Below, in pieces: positions 1 through 6,972 of a DNA stretch of 23,476 nt. The position numbers were made by a program, and so were the translations under genes. How positions within the stretch are numbered: position 1 is the stretch's first letter; each line of letters begins with the position of its first letter. The DNA comes from Fusobacterium sp. (GTDB lineage Bacteria; Fusobacteriota; Fusobacteriia; Fusobacteriales; Fusobacteriaceae). The stretch covers positions 1 through 23,476 of the forward strand of contig NZ_JAWDXO010000045.1 in NCBI RefSeq assembly GCF_032477075.1, written 5' to 3'. A model generated the notes under the pieces. The model did not search any database, was not told where the DNA came from, and worked only from the letters and a program-made list of their open reading frames with translations.

Positions 1-1
1 G

Positions 2-190
2 AAGATAAAGAATACAGATGCAGGGTATTATAAATTGGAGAAGCCAAAGAAAGTGAAGGACATCATAAAAATAGGAGCAGAGCTAAGATATGAGACAAGA
101 TCAGGTCACAGTATAGGATTTGAAGTGACAAGACAAGAAGGAAGTGTAGATGCAACAAGATATGGAGTAAATTTAATGTACAGATTCTAA
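2..190 (+). CDS. C-terminal end of an outer-membrane autotransporter-type beta-barrel protein (partial)
   Basis: The frame is open from the left edge to a TAA at 188-190, giving the last 62 residues of a longer protein. The fragment alternates polar and hydrophobic residues (IKIGAELRYET, SIGFEVTRQEG, TRYGVNLMYRF) and ends in an aromatic residue, Phe, preceded by YR. Both are typical of the last strands of an outer-membrane beta-barrel recognised by the BAM machinery. Large autotransporter adhesins with such barrels are common in Fusobacterium, so this is probably the end of one, but the passenger lies outside the window and another barrel protein is possible. A strong terminator starts directly after the stop codon. 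Confidence 0.7.
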   Translation, partial: KIKNTDAGYYKLEKPKKVKDIIKIGAELRYETRSGHSIGFEVTRQEGSVDATRYGVNLMYRF

Positions 191-191
191 A

Positions 192-216
192 AAACAGGGA
201 GCTTAGCTCCCTGTTT
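192..216. terminator. Bidirectional intrinsic terminator between the barrel gene and the MOSC gene
   Basis: An 11-bp perfect stem (192-202 with 206-216, core ACAGGGAGC) closes a 3-nt TTA loop. It is flanked by A-rich sequence on the left and T-rich sequence on the right. It lies between two convergent genes, 2 nt after the barrel gene stop and directly abutting the MOSC gene stop, so it can end transcription from both sides. Confidence 0.85.
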
Positions 217-651
217 CTATTTAACTATAGATATTTCATCTCCAATTTTAACTGTTCCACCTTTTAAAACAACAGTAAAAATTCCTTCTCTTGGCATAAT
301 ACAATCACCTACAGTATGAAATATTGCACAATGTGAATGACATTCTTTTCCTATTTGAGTGACTTCAAGTAGAATTTCCTTATTAATTTTTAATTTTGTT
401 CCAATAGGAAGTTTTGCTAAATCAATTCCTTCAACTATAAGATTTTCTCCAAAATCTCCTTGATCAACATTTCCACCTCTTTTTATAAAGTCAGATATTT
501 TTTCATTTGAGAGTAGACTGACTTGTCTATGCCAGTTACCAGCATGAGCATCGTTTTTAAGTCCATGATTTTCTATTAATATTCCTTCTTTTATATTTAT
601 CTTTTGAGTTCCTTTTTTTTCACTTATACAAACAGCTAAAATTTTTCCCAT
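217..651 (-). CDS. MOSC domain-containing protein (molybdenum cofactor handling)
   Basis: The product is a 144-residue single-domain MOSC protein. MOSC domains occur in molybdenum cofactor sulfurase C-termini and in small stand-alone proteins thought to bind or transfer sulfurated cofactor. Visible family marks are the NDAHAGNWHRQVSLL stretch near residues 33-47, GDFGENL near 66-72, the conserved Cys in IGKECHSHC near 100-108 and PREGIFTVVLKGG near 120-132. The gene starts 8 nt after moaA on the same strand, so the two are almost certainly cotranscribed, which supports a cofactor role. Its exact reaction is not known from sequence. Length and start are normal for the short bacterial form. Confidence 0.85.
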   Translation of the reverse strand: MGKILAVCISEKKGTQKINIKEGILIENHGLKNDAHAGNWHRQVSLLSNEKISDFIKRGGNVDQGDFGENLIVEGIDLAKLPIGTKLKINKEILLEVTQIGKECHSHCAIFHTVGDCIMPREGIFTVVLKGGTVKIGDEISIVK

Positions 652-659
652 TTAAAAAT

Positions 660-1637
660 TTATCCTCCTATTTGATTCATACTTCTTTTATCTATATTAT
701 TTTCTTTAATATTTTTATTCATATTATGGTGTTCAGGTTTGTTGTATATAGCATTAAAGATAATTTTTTCTAGTTCATCATCTGTTACTTTATTTCTTAT
801 GATATTTTTTAAATTAATTCCCCTATTCCAATGGAGACAAAGTTTTAAAAATCCATCAGGAGTAAGTCTTATTCGATTACATTTATCACAAAAATTATGA
901 GATAATGGAGTAATAAATCCTATTCTTCCTTTTGAAAAATGACTTTTAAAATATTTAGCTGGACCAGAACCAATTTTTTCTTCTACAGAAAAAAGAGTTC
1001 TTTCTTTTTTTATTATTTCAATAACTTTGTCATTAGACATTGAAATAAAACTCTTTCCATCACCAATAGGCATAAGTTCAATAAAACGAATATCTATTGG
1101 ATATTTTTCACTAAATTTAACAAAATCCATAATTTCATTATCATTTTTTCCCTTAATAAGCACTGTATTTATTTTTACTCTTTCTATTCCTAGATCCAAT
1201 GCTCTAAAAATATTTTTAATAACTTGGTTAAATGAACCACCTCTTGTAATTTCATTATATAAAATGGGATTTAAAGTATCAAGGCTTATATTTATTTTTT
1301 TTATTCCATTTTTTATAAGAGATTCAAAATTTTCTTCAAGAAGTAAACCATTAGTTGTCAGACTTATTTCTTCAATATTTTTGATAGAGTGGATATTTTC
1401 CAGTATCTCTATAAAATTTTTTCTTACTAAAGGCTCTCCTCCAGTAAGGCGAATTTTTTTAATTCCAATTTTGCTGAAAATTTTTACTATTCTTTTTATT
1501 TCTTCAATAGTAAGAAGTTCCCCTTTTGGAAGAAAATTAATATTTCTTTCACTCATACAATATTGGCATCTAAGATTACATCTGTCAGTGATGGAAAGTC
1601 TCAAATATTCTATTTCTCTTCCTATTTTATCTATCAT
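660..1637 (-). CDS. moaA: GTP 3',8-cyclase MoaA, molybdenum cofactor biosynthesis
   Basis: MoaA is a radical SAM enzyme that, with MoaC, converts GTP to cyclic pyranopterin monophosphate, the first step of molybdopterin synthesis. The N-terminal radical SAM cluster motif is Cys20-x3-Cys24-x2-Cys27, and RLTGGEPLVRK follows near residues 63-73. The second iron-sulfur cluster has Cys250, Cys253 and Cys267 in the C-terminal domain. The protein ends in the Gly-Gly pair (324-325) that the family uses in the active site. At 325 residues it has the usual length. It leads a two-gene minus-strand operon with the MOSC gene and diverges from yqeB. A GAGGAAA-type ribosome site precedes the ATG. moaC and later pathway genes are not in this window. 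Confidence 0.96.
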   Translation of the reverse strand: MIDKIGREIEYLRLSITDRCNLRCQYCMSERNINFLPKGELLTIEEIKRIVKIFSKIGIKKIRLTGGEPLVRKNFIEILENIHSIKNIEEISLTTNGLLLEENFESLIKNGIKKINISLDTLNPILYNEITRGGSFNQVIKNIFRALDLGIERVKINTVLIKGKNDNEIMDFVKFSEKYPIDIRFIELMPIGDGKSFISMSNDKVIEIIKKERTLFSVEEKIGSGPAKYFKSHFSKGRIGFITPLSHNFCDKCNRIRLTPDGFLKLCLHWNRGINLKNIIRNKVTDDELEKIIFNAIYNKPEHHNMNKNIKENNIDKRSMNQIGG

Positions 1638-1681
1638 AATATTTCCTCATTTTCTAAAAAATATTTATTAATACTTTTTAA

Positions 1682-1690
1682 TATATCATA
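1682..1690 (-). promoter_or_regulatory. Candidate extended -10 promoter for moaA-MOSC
   Basis: On the minus strand the sequence reads TGTTATGAT, that is TG-N-TATGAT, a fair extended -10 with the hexamer at 1685-1690 and the TG just upstream at about 1692-1693. It lies about 48 nt before the moaA start. No convincing -35 element is present at the right distance, so the call is tentative. Confidence 0.4.
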
Positions 1691-1725
1691 ACATATTTTT
1701 AAGAATTTTCTAAAAATAATTTTGA

Positions 1726-1754
1726 TTGACAATAACTGAATTCTGGATTATCCT
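1726..1754 (+). promoter_or_regulatory. Sigma-70-type promoter for yqeB-xdhC
   Basis: TTGACA at 1726-1731 is a perfect -35 hexamer. TATCCT at 1749-1754 follows after exactly 17 nt and is a 4-of-6 -10 element. The predicted start of transcription is about 35 nt before the chosen yqeB start. The promoter lies back to back with the moaA promoter in the 140-nt divergent gap. Confidence 0.65.
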
Positions 1755-1795
1755 TTAAATAAAGAAATTTAGAAAATATGAGGAAGAGAATGACT

Positions 1796-2608
1796 ATGGA
1801 AAAAAAAGATGATATCATTATAGTAAGAGGTGGAGGAGATATAGCTAGTGGAGCTATCCAAAAACTTTATAGAAGTGGATTCCAAGTTCTTGTATTAGAA
1901 ACAGAAAAACCATCAGCAATTAGAAGGAAAGTAGCTTTTTGTGAGGCTATTTATGAAAACGATATTGAAATAGAAGGCATAAGAGCTAAATATGCAGCAG
2001 ATGAAGAAGAAGTAAAAAACTGCTGGGAAAAAAACATAATTCCAATAATGATTGATTCAAGGGGAAAAATGATAGAAAAATTTAAACCAGTAGCAGTAGT
2101 TGATGGAATACTAGCCAAGAAAAATTTTGGAACTAAAAGAACTATGGCACCAATAACTATTGCTTTAGGTCCTGGATTTTCTGCTCCAGAAGATGTAGAT
2201 ATAGTAATAGAGACTATGAGAGGGCATAATTTAGGGAGACTCATAGCAGAGGGAACAGCCAGTGTTAATACAGGAATTCCAGGAATAATAGCAGGAATAG
2301 GAAAAGAAAGGGTAATTTACAGTGAATATAATGGATATATAAAAAATATAGAAAAAATTGGAAGTGTAATAGAGAAAGGAGATATAATTGCTGTAGTAGG
2401 AGAGAATCATATTTATTCTCCAATTTCAGGAGTTTTAAGAGGAATAATAAGAGATGGATATAAAGTTTTTGAAGGATTAAAAATAGCAGATGTAGATCCA
2501 CGAATAGAAGAAAAGGAAAATTGTTTTACAATTTCAGATAAAGCTAGAAATATAGGTGGAGCTGTGTTAGAAGCTGTTCTTTATTTAAAAAAGATAAAGG
2601 GAGTATGA
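1796..2608 (+). CDS. yqeB: YqeB-family (EF2563-type) selenium-dependent molybdenum hydroxylase system protein
   Basis: The protein belongs to the YqeB/EF2563 family, which by genome context accompanies molybdenum hydroxylases that carry labile selenium; its biochemical role is not established. The N-terminus has the Rossmann-like IIIVRGGGDIASGAI, followed by the family segments VVDGILAKKNFGT, IALGPGFSAPEDVDIVIETMRGHNLGR and, near the C-terminus, GDIIAVVGENHIYSPISGVLRG, which resembles a small biotinyl-like beta module. Three in-frame ATGs lie at 1778, 1790 and 1796. The AGGAAG at 1781-1786 gives good spacing only to 1796, so I chose that start (270 residues). xdhC follows after 9 nt, consistent with one operon. 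Confidence 0.85.
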   Translation: MEKKDDIIIVRGGGDIASGAIQKLYRSGFQVLVLETEKPSAIRRKVAFCEAIYENDIEIEGIRAKYAADEEEVKNCWEKNIIPIMIDSRGKMIEKFKPVAVVDGILAKKNFGTKRTMAPITIALGPGFSAPEDVDIVIETMRGHNLGRLIAEGTASVNTGIPGIIAGIGKERVIYSEYNGYIKNIEKIGSVIEKGDIIAVVGENHIYSPISGVLRGIIRDGYKVFEGLKIADVDPRIEEKENCFTISDKARNIGGAVLEAVLYLKKIKGV

Positions 2609-2617
2609 TATAGATAT

Positions 2618-3385
2618 ATGGAAGAAAAGATATTAAATGAGGTATATAAAAGCATATCCCAAGGAAAAAGAGCTGCATTAGTAATGGTAACAGAAGCTGT
2701 TGGCTCTACTCCACGTAAGTCTGGAGCAATGATGGGAGTATTTGAAGATAGTATTATAGGAACTATAGGTGGTGGAAATATAGAATATAAAGTTATTCAA
2801 GATGCGAGAGAACTTATAAAATCTGAAGAAAGTAAAGAGTTTTCATATAACCTTACCACTGATGATGAACTTCGTATGAACTGTGGAGGAAGTATGAAAG
2901 GATTTATAAAAGTTTTTGTTCCCTCTCCAAAGCTTTTGATATGTGGTGCAGGTCATATTGGACAAAAACTTTTTAATATAGGAAAAAATCTTGAATTTGA
3001 CATAAAAATAATAGATGATAGAGAAGAGTTGAAAAAAGATATACCTGAACTTACTTTGGGTAATTTTGATGAAATACTTAAAAATGAGAAAATAACTAAT
3101 AATACTTATATAGTTATAGCTACAAGGGGGCATTTACTTGATGAGAAAGTTCTTGAATTAGTAAAAAATAGAGGAGCAAAATATATAGGTATAATAGGAA
3201 GTAAAAGAAAAATAACAAATTTAAAAGAAAACCTTGAAAAAAATTCTAAAATCAGAGATAATATATATGCGCCTATAGGATTAAGAATTTCTGATGGAAC
3301 ACCAGAAGAAATTGCAATTGAAATACTTGCTGAAATACTTCAAGTAAAGAATAATGGAGAATTAGTCCATAGGTCACTTTTTTAA
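2618..3385 (+). CDS. xdhC: XdhC/CoxI-family molybdenum hydroxylase maturation protein
   Basis: XdhC proteins bind molybdenum cofactor and deliver the sulfurated form to xanthine dehydrogenase-type enzymes. The N-terminal XdhC_CoxI domain shows GSTPRKSGAMM at residues 29-39, a GTIGGGNIE turn near 48-56 and MNCGGS near 87-92. A C-terminal Rossmann domain starts with LLICGAGHIGQKL near 106-118, followed by YIGIIGSKRK near 189-198 and GLRISDGTPEEIAIEILAEI near 221-240. The 255-residue length fits the two-domain form. It is encoded 9 nt after yqeB and shares its promoter. No molybdenum hydroxylase or selD-like gene is visible here, so the client enzyme must be elsewhere. Confidence 0.9.
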   Translation: MEEKILNEVYKSISQGKRAALVMVTEAVGSTPRKSGAMMGVFEDSIIGTIGGGNIEYKVIQDARELIKSEESKEFSYNLTTDDELRMNCGGSMKGFIKVFVPSPKLLICGAGHIGQKLFNIGKNLEFDIKIIDDREELKKDIPELTLGNFDEILKNEKITNNTYIVIATRGHLLDEKVLELVKNRGAKYIGIIGSKRKITNLKENLEKNSKIRDNIYAPIGLRISDGTPEEIAIEILAEILQVKNNGELVHRSLF

Positions 3386-3397
3386 ATTAAAAGGCAC

Positions 3398-3415
3398 TAA
3401 TATGTTGGCATATTA
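3398..3415 (+). other. Short A/T hairpin between xdhC and ridA
   Basis: TAATATG (3398-3404) and CATATTA (3409-3415) form a perfect 7-bp stem around TTGG. It is followed by A-rich rather than T-rich sequence, so it does not look like a terminator on the plus strand. It may be an RNA stability or processing element, or a protein-binding inverted repeat before ridA. Confidence 0.35.
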
Positions 3416-3443
3416 AAATAAAAAATCTTTAGGAGGAAAATCA

Positions 3444-3821
3444 ATGAAAAGAATAATTCACACTGAAAAAGCACCTGCTGCTTTAGGACCATATTCACAA
3501 GCTATTGAAGTTAATGGAACTCTTTATGTTTCTGGACAAATTCCATTTGTTCCTGAAACAATGACTTTAGTTTCTGATTGTGTAAAAGCTCAAACTAAAC
3601 AATCTCTAGAAAATATTAAGGCTATACTTGAAGCTGCTGGATACACTTTTAAAGATGTAGTAAGAGCTGGTGTATTTATTAAAGATATGAATGATTTCGC
3701 AGCTGTAAATGAAGTTTATGCTGAATATCTTGGAGATGTAAAACCTGCAAGAGCATGTGTTGAAGTAGCTAGACTTCCAAAAGATGTAAAAGTTGAAATA
3801 GAAGTTATTGCTGTAAAGTAG
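3444..3821 (+). CDS. ridA: RidA family 2-iminobutanoate/2-iminopropanoate deaminase
   Basis: RidA hydrolyses reactive enamine/imine intermediates released by PLP enzymes such as threonine dehydratase, protecting other PLP enzymes from damage. The 125-residue chain has the family length. It shows LGPYSQAIEVNGTLYVSGQIP near residues 14-35 (given here as two joined family segments), the central NIKAILEAAGYTFKDVVR, and PARACVEVARLP near 101-112, which holds the active-site Arg and the end signature. An AGGAGGAAAA ribosome site sits directly upstream of the ATG. The codon pattern is more regular than in its neighbours, as expected for a well-expressed housekeeping gene. It is followed by a strong terminator, so it may be transcribed alone or as the end of the yqeB-xdhC unit. 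Confidence 0.95.
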   Translation: MKRIIHTEKAPAALGPYSQAIEVNGTLYVSGQIPFVPETMTLVSDCVKAQTKQSLENIKAILEAAGYTFKDVVRAGVFIKDMNDFAAVNEVYAEYLGDVKPARACVEVARLPKDVKVEIEVIAVK

Positions 3822-3832
3822 TAATATAATTT

Positions 3833-3875
3833 AAATGGGGAGAAATCCAACAGTTGGATTTCCTCCATTTTTTTG
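3833..3875 (+). terminator. Intrinsic terminator after ridA
   Basis: A long hairpin with arms AAATGGGGAGAAATCCA and TGGATTTCCTCCATTT, broken by one bulge, ends in a run of seven to eight T. It lies 12 nt after the ridA stop codon and is one of the strongest terminators in the window. Confidence 0.9.
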
Positions 3876-3957
3876 TGCTTAAAGATTCTGGTTTTAGTAG
3901 AATAAAATATATAAATATGATAAAATTAAAGGGATAAAATAAAGGGGGAGATTTTTA

Positions 3958-4725
3958 ATGTTAAAAGAGCTTTTAACTAGTGAGTTTATTATTTTAGCCT
4001 GTTTATGTTTTATAGGAGCATTCATTGATTCAGTAGCAGGGGGAGGAGGTTTAATTTCACTGCCAGCTTATCTAGCATCAGGGTTGCCACCTCATATTGC
4101 TCTAGGAACAAATAAATTATCAGGATTTTTTTCTGGTGTGGGAAGCAGTATAAATTATGCAAGATCAGGAAAAGTCAATTGGAATCTTATGAAAAAATTA
4201 GCTCCATTTTCTTTTATCGGAGCATTTATAGGAGTAAAAATTATAATTGGAACAAAACCTCAATATATTAATTATATAGTATTTATTGCCTTAGTGATAG
4301 TACTTGCTTATACAATGGCAAATAAAAAAATGGGACATGAAAGCACATTTACAGGTCTGAACAAATTAAATGTTGCAAAAGGAATGATAATGGCTTTTGT
4401 AATAGGATTCTATAATGGATTCTTAGGACCTGGAACTGGATCATTTTTAGTATTTTTTATGATGAAAATATATGGGTATGATTTTGTAGAAGCTAATGGT
4501 GACTCTAAAATTTTGAACTTAGTAGGAAACTTTACAAGTCTCTTAGTTTTTGGAATTAATGGAAAAGTATATTTTCTTTATGGGATACCTATTTCAATAA
4601 TAATGTTGTTGGGAGCTCAGTGTGGTTCAAGGTGTGCTATAAGTAAAGGAAGCAGATTTATAAAACCTGTATTTCTTGCTGTAACTACAATAACTGCTTT
4701 AAAAATGTTAAAGGAAATGTTCTAA
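3958..4725 (+). CDS. TSUP family (TauE/SafE) integral membrane exporter
   Basis: The 255-residue protein is strongly hydrophobic, with about eight predicted membrane segments, and fits the TSUP family, whose members move sulfite, sulfonates or other small organic anions across the inner membrane. The N-terminal repeat shows IDSVAGGGGLISLPAYL near residues 22-38, and the second repeat shows the related FYNGFLGPGTGSFLVFF near 152-168; this pair of glycine-rich re-entrant-like motifs is characteristic of the family. AAGGGGGAG at about 3942-3950 is a good ribosome site for the ATG. The substrate cannot be read from sequence, and the neighbouring dha genes do not define it, since a promoter-like sequence separates them. 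Confidence 0.88.
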   Translation: MLKELLTSEFIILACLCFIGAFIDSVAGGGGLISLPAYLASGLPPHIALGTNKLSGFFSGVGSSINYARSGKVNWNLMKKLAPFSFIGAFIGVKIIIGTKPQYINYIVFIALVIVLAYTMANKKMGHESTFTGLNKLNVAKGMIMAFVIGFYNGFLGPGTGSFLVFFMMKIYGYDFVEANGDSKILNLVGNFTSLLVFGINGKVYFLYGIPISIIMLLGAQCGSRCAISKGSRFIKPVFLAVTTITALKMLKEMF

Positions 4726-4738
4726 AATAGCAAATACA

Positions 4739-4767
4739 TTGACAAAGGATTCAAAATAGATTAAAAT
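4739..4767 (+). promoter_or_regulatory. Near-consensus promoter for the dhaKLM operon
   Basis: TTGACA at 4739-4744 is a perfect -35 hexamer. TAAAAT at 4762-4767 follows after exactly 17 nt and matches the -10 consensus at five of six positions. Transcription would start near 4774, leaving a leader of about 105 nt before dhaK. Confidence 0.75.
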
Positions 4768-4798
4768 TTACTAAAAGAATAAAGCTGTGTGAATGGAG

Positions 4799-4853
4799 AA
4801 GCTTAGGATAATTTTCTTATAGAAATATGAGAGAATCATTTTAAGCTTTTTTT
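4799..4853 (+). terminator. Terminator-like hairpin in the dhaK leader (possible attenuator)
   Basis: AAGCTTA at 4799-4805 pairs perfectly with TAAGCTT at 4842-4848, and the stem can extend inward with G-U pairs and small defects to about 20 bp. Seven T (4847-4853) follow directly. The element could simply end transcription of the TSUP gene, but it lies downstream of the dhaK promoter, so dhaK transcripts from that promoter must pass it. AAGCT at 4782-4786 can pair with AGCTT at 4800-4804, a possible competing helix. Confidence 0.6.
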
Positions 4854-4878
4854 AATAAAAATTCAGGAGGTAAACTTT

Positions 4879-5874
4879 ATGAAAAAAATGATTAATAAGC
4901 CAGAGAACATTGTAGAGGAAATGGTTAGTGGAATGCTTAAAGCTTATCCAAAGTATTTAAAAAGAGTAGAAGATTTGCCAGTGATAGTGAGAAAAGACAA
5001 GAAAGAGGGAAAGACAGCTTTAATTAGTGGTGGAGGAAGTGGACATGAACCTTCACATGCTGGGTTTGTTGGTTATGGAATGCTGGATGGGGCAGTAGCA
5101 GGAGAAGTTTTTACATCACCTAGTGCTGATAAGGTTTATGAAGCAATAAAATCAGTAAATAGTGGAGCTGGAGTTCTATTGATAATAAAAAATTATAGTG
5201 GCGATGTAATGAACTTTGAAATGGCAGCTGAAATGGCAGCAATAGAAGAAATAGAAGTGAAAAAGATAGTAGTGGATGATGATATTGCTGTAGAAAATAG
5301 TACATATACTGTTGGAAGAAGAGGGATAGCAGGAACAGTTTTAGTGCATAAAATGGTAGGAGCAGCAGCAGAAAAAGGATATTCTTTGGGAGAACTGGAA
5401 ATTTTAGGAAATAAAGTTATTGAAAGAACAAAGACATTAGGAATGGCATTAGAACCATGTATGGTACCAACTACTGGGAAATTAAGTTTTGAATTAGCAG
5501 ATGATGAGGTAGAAATAGGGCTTGGAATTCATGGAGAACCAGGAACACACAGAGAAAAAATTCAACCAGCTGATGTTCATGTAGATCATATTTTAGAAAA
5601 AATATTTAAAGAATCTAATTTAAAAGAAAATGATGAAGTTGCTGTACTAGTAAATGGACTTGGGGAAACTACTTTGATGGAACTTTTTATAATTAACAAC
5701 AGAGTGTCTCAAGTTTTAGGAGAAAAAAATATTAAAGTAGCTGATACAATTGTTGGTAATTTTATGACATCCTTAGACATGGGTGGATTTTCAATCACTT
5801 TAACAAAATTAGATGATGAATTGAAAGAACTTTTACAAGCTAAAGCTGATACTCCGGCATTTAAAAGATTTTAG
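4879..5874 (+). CDS. dhaK: PTS-dependent dihydroxyacetone kinase subunit DhaK
   Basis: DhaK binds dihydroxyacetone covalently through a His and receives phosphate from DhaL-bound ADP/ATP to give dihydroxyacetone phosphate in the cytoplasm. The residues that matter in the E. coli enzyme fall at the same numbers here: His56 in GGGSGHEP, Asp109 in NYSGDVMNF, and the substrate-binding His218 in GLGIHGEPG. The 331-residue single-domain length matches the PTS-type K subunit, not the ATP-dependent fused kinases. AGGAGG at 4865-4870 supports the ATG at 4879; an ATG three codons later is less well spaced. It is the first gene of dhaK-dhaL-dhaM, with 3 nt between dhaK and the DhaL frame. Confidence 0.96.
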   Translation: MKKMINKPENIVEEMVSGMLKAYPKYLKRVEDLPVIVRKDKKEGKTALISGGGSGHEPSHAGFVGYGMLDGAVAGEVFTSPSADKVYEAIKSVNSGAGVLLIIKNYSGDVMNFEMAAEMAAIEEIEVKKIVVDDDIAVENSTYTVGRRGIAGTVLVHKMVGAAAEKGYSLGELEILGNKVIERTKTLGMALEPCMVPTTGKLSFELADDEVEIGLGIHGEPGTHREKIQPADVHVDHILEKIFKESNLKENDEVAVLVNGLGETTLMELFIINNRVSQVLGEKNIKVADTIVGNFMTSLDMGGFSITLTKLDDELKELLQAKADTPAFKRF

Positions 5875-5886
5875 GAGATGAAAAAT

Positions 5887-6504
5887 ATGGAACTATTAAA
5901 AATAATAAAAGAAGTAAGTGAAAAAATAATAGAAAATAAAGATTTTCTTACAGAATTGGATCGGGAAATAGGAGATGGAGATCATGGTGTAAACCTTGCA
6001 AGAGGCTTTGAAAAAGTAAAAGAGGAACTTCCAAATATGCAGAATATGAAACCTTTTGAGATATTTAATAAAATGGCAATGATATTAATATCAAATGTGG
6101 GAGGAGCATCAGGTGCTCTTTATGGAACTGCTCTAATGAAAGGTGCATCTTACTTAAAAACTAAAGAAATAATAACTCCAGAGATAATAGCTGAAACATG
6201 GAATGAAATGATAAAAGGAATAGAAATGAGAGGGAAAGCCGTATTAGGAGAGAAAACTATGCTGGATACTCAGATTCCTGCATATAAAGCTTTTAAAATA
6301 AAAGCTGATGCTGGAGCTGATATAAAAGAATGTTTTGAATTTGCTGAACTTGAAGCGAAATCTGGAATGGAATCAACTAAAGATATAGCAGCAACAAAAG
6401 GAAGAGCAAGCTATCTTGGAGAAAGGAGCATAGGGCATCTTGATCCAGGTTCTGTCTCATCTTATTTAATTATAAAAACTATAAATGATGAATTGAAAGG
6501 ATAG
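5887..6504 (+). CDS. dhaL: Dihydroxyacetone kinase ADP-binding subunit DhaL
   Basis: DhaL carries a tightly bound ADP that is rephosphorylated by DhaM and then phosphorylates dihydroxyacetone held by DhaK. The magnesium/nucleotide motif LDREIGDGDHG lies at residues 24-34, with Asp25, Asp30 and Asp32. The glycine-rich NVGGASGALYGTALMKGA loop and the C-terminal GRASYLGERSIGHLDPGS segment are both typical. Two in-frame ATGs occur. The AGGAG overlapping the dhaK stop (5873-5877) touches the first ATG (5878) but is 9 nt from the second (5887), so I chose 5887 (205 residues). It is translationally close to dhaK and overlaps or abuts dhaM. Confidence 0.95.
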   Translation: MELLKIIKEVSEKIIENKDFLTELDREIGDGDHGVNLARGFEKVKEELPNMQNMKPFEIFNKMAMILISNVGGASGALYGTALMKGASYLKTKEIITPEIIAETWNEMIKGIEMRGKAVLGEKTMLDTQIPAYKAFKIKADAGADIKECFEFAELEAKSGMESTKDIAATKGRASYLGERSIGHLDPGSVSSYLIIKTINDELKG

Positions 6505-6512
6505 TGATTATT

Positions 6513-6908
6513 GTGGTAGGAATGGTAATTGTATCTCATAGCAAGAAACTTGCTCATGAAATAATTGAATTATGTAATGAGATGAAAAAGTATGATTTTC
6601 CTGTTGTAAATGGAAGTGGAACAACAGGTAATCATTTAGGCTCAGATCCTATGATTATAAAAGAAGCTATTGAAAGTGCTTATTCAGAAGATGGAGTTCT
6701 AATATTTGGAGATATAGGGAGTTCAATTTTAAATAGTGAGATGGCTATGGAATTTTTGGATGTAGAATATGACAGAGCCAAAATAAAAATAGCTGATGCA
6801 CCTATAGTAGAAGGGACTCTTATCGCAATGGCTATAAATGATGGAAAAACCTCTTTAGAAGATATACTGGAGGAATTGAAAGATTTAAAAAATTTTAATA
6901 AAGTCTAA
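6513..6908 (+). CDS. dhaM: Dihydroxyacetone kinase phosphotransfer subunit DhaM, EIIA(man)-like domain only
   Basis: DhaM passes phosphate from the PTS protein HPr to ADP bound on DhaL. The chain is a single mannose-type EIIA domain with the phospho-acceptor His in MVIVSHS and the later GDIGSSILNSE segment. It lacks the HPr and enzyme I-like domains of the longer E. coli DhaM, so it must depend on the general HPr/EI, which are not in this window. Candidate GTG starts lie at 6504 and 6513. Starting at 6513 puts the active His at residue 9, as in the family, and leaves about 11 nt to AAAGGA at 6496-6501; 6504 would overlap the dhaL stop with too little spacing. A bidirectional terminator follows. 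Confidence 0.92.
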   Translation: MVGMVIVSHSKKLAHEIIELCNEMKKYDFPVVNGSGTTGNHLGSDPMIIKEAIESAYSEDGVLIFGDIGSSILNSEMAMEFLDVEYDRAKIKIADAPIVEGTLIAMAINDGKTSLEDILEELKDLKNFNKV

Positions 6909-6912
6909 ATTA

Positions 6913-6956
6913 AAAAATCTCTCTTAGAAATTATTTAGTTTCTAAAAGAGATTTTT
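6913..6956. terminator. Bidirectional intrinsic terminator between dhaM and the LplT-Aas fusion gene
   Basis: AAAAATCTCTCTTAGAAA (6913-6930) pairs with TTTCTAAAAGAGATTTTT (6939-6956) with one mismatch, giving an A-tract on one side and a T-tract on the other. It lies between convergent genes and can serve both. Confidence 0.85.
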
Positions 6957-6972
6957 ATTTTATAAATTTTAA

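Noticed and set aside
1027..1671. Long plus-strand open frame (214 codons) opposite moaA
   Set aside because: It is the antisense of moaA, is rich in Ile, Ser, Phe and Leu as expected from reverse reading of AT-rich coding DNA, and moaA has all its catalytic motifs.
3398..3415. Hairpin TAATATG-TTGG-CATATTA considered as a terminator of xdhC
   Set aside because: It is followed by A-rich, not T-rich, sequence on the transcribed strand, so it was listed only as a hairpin.
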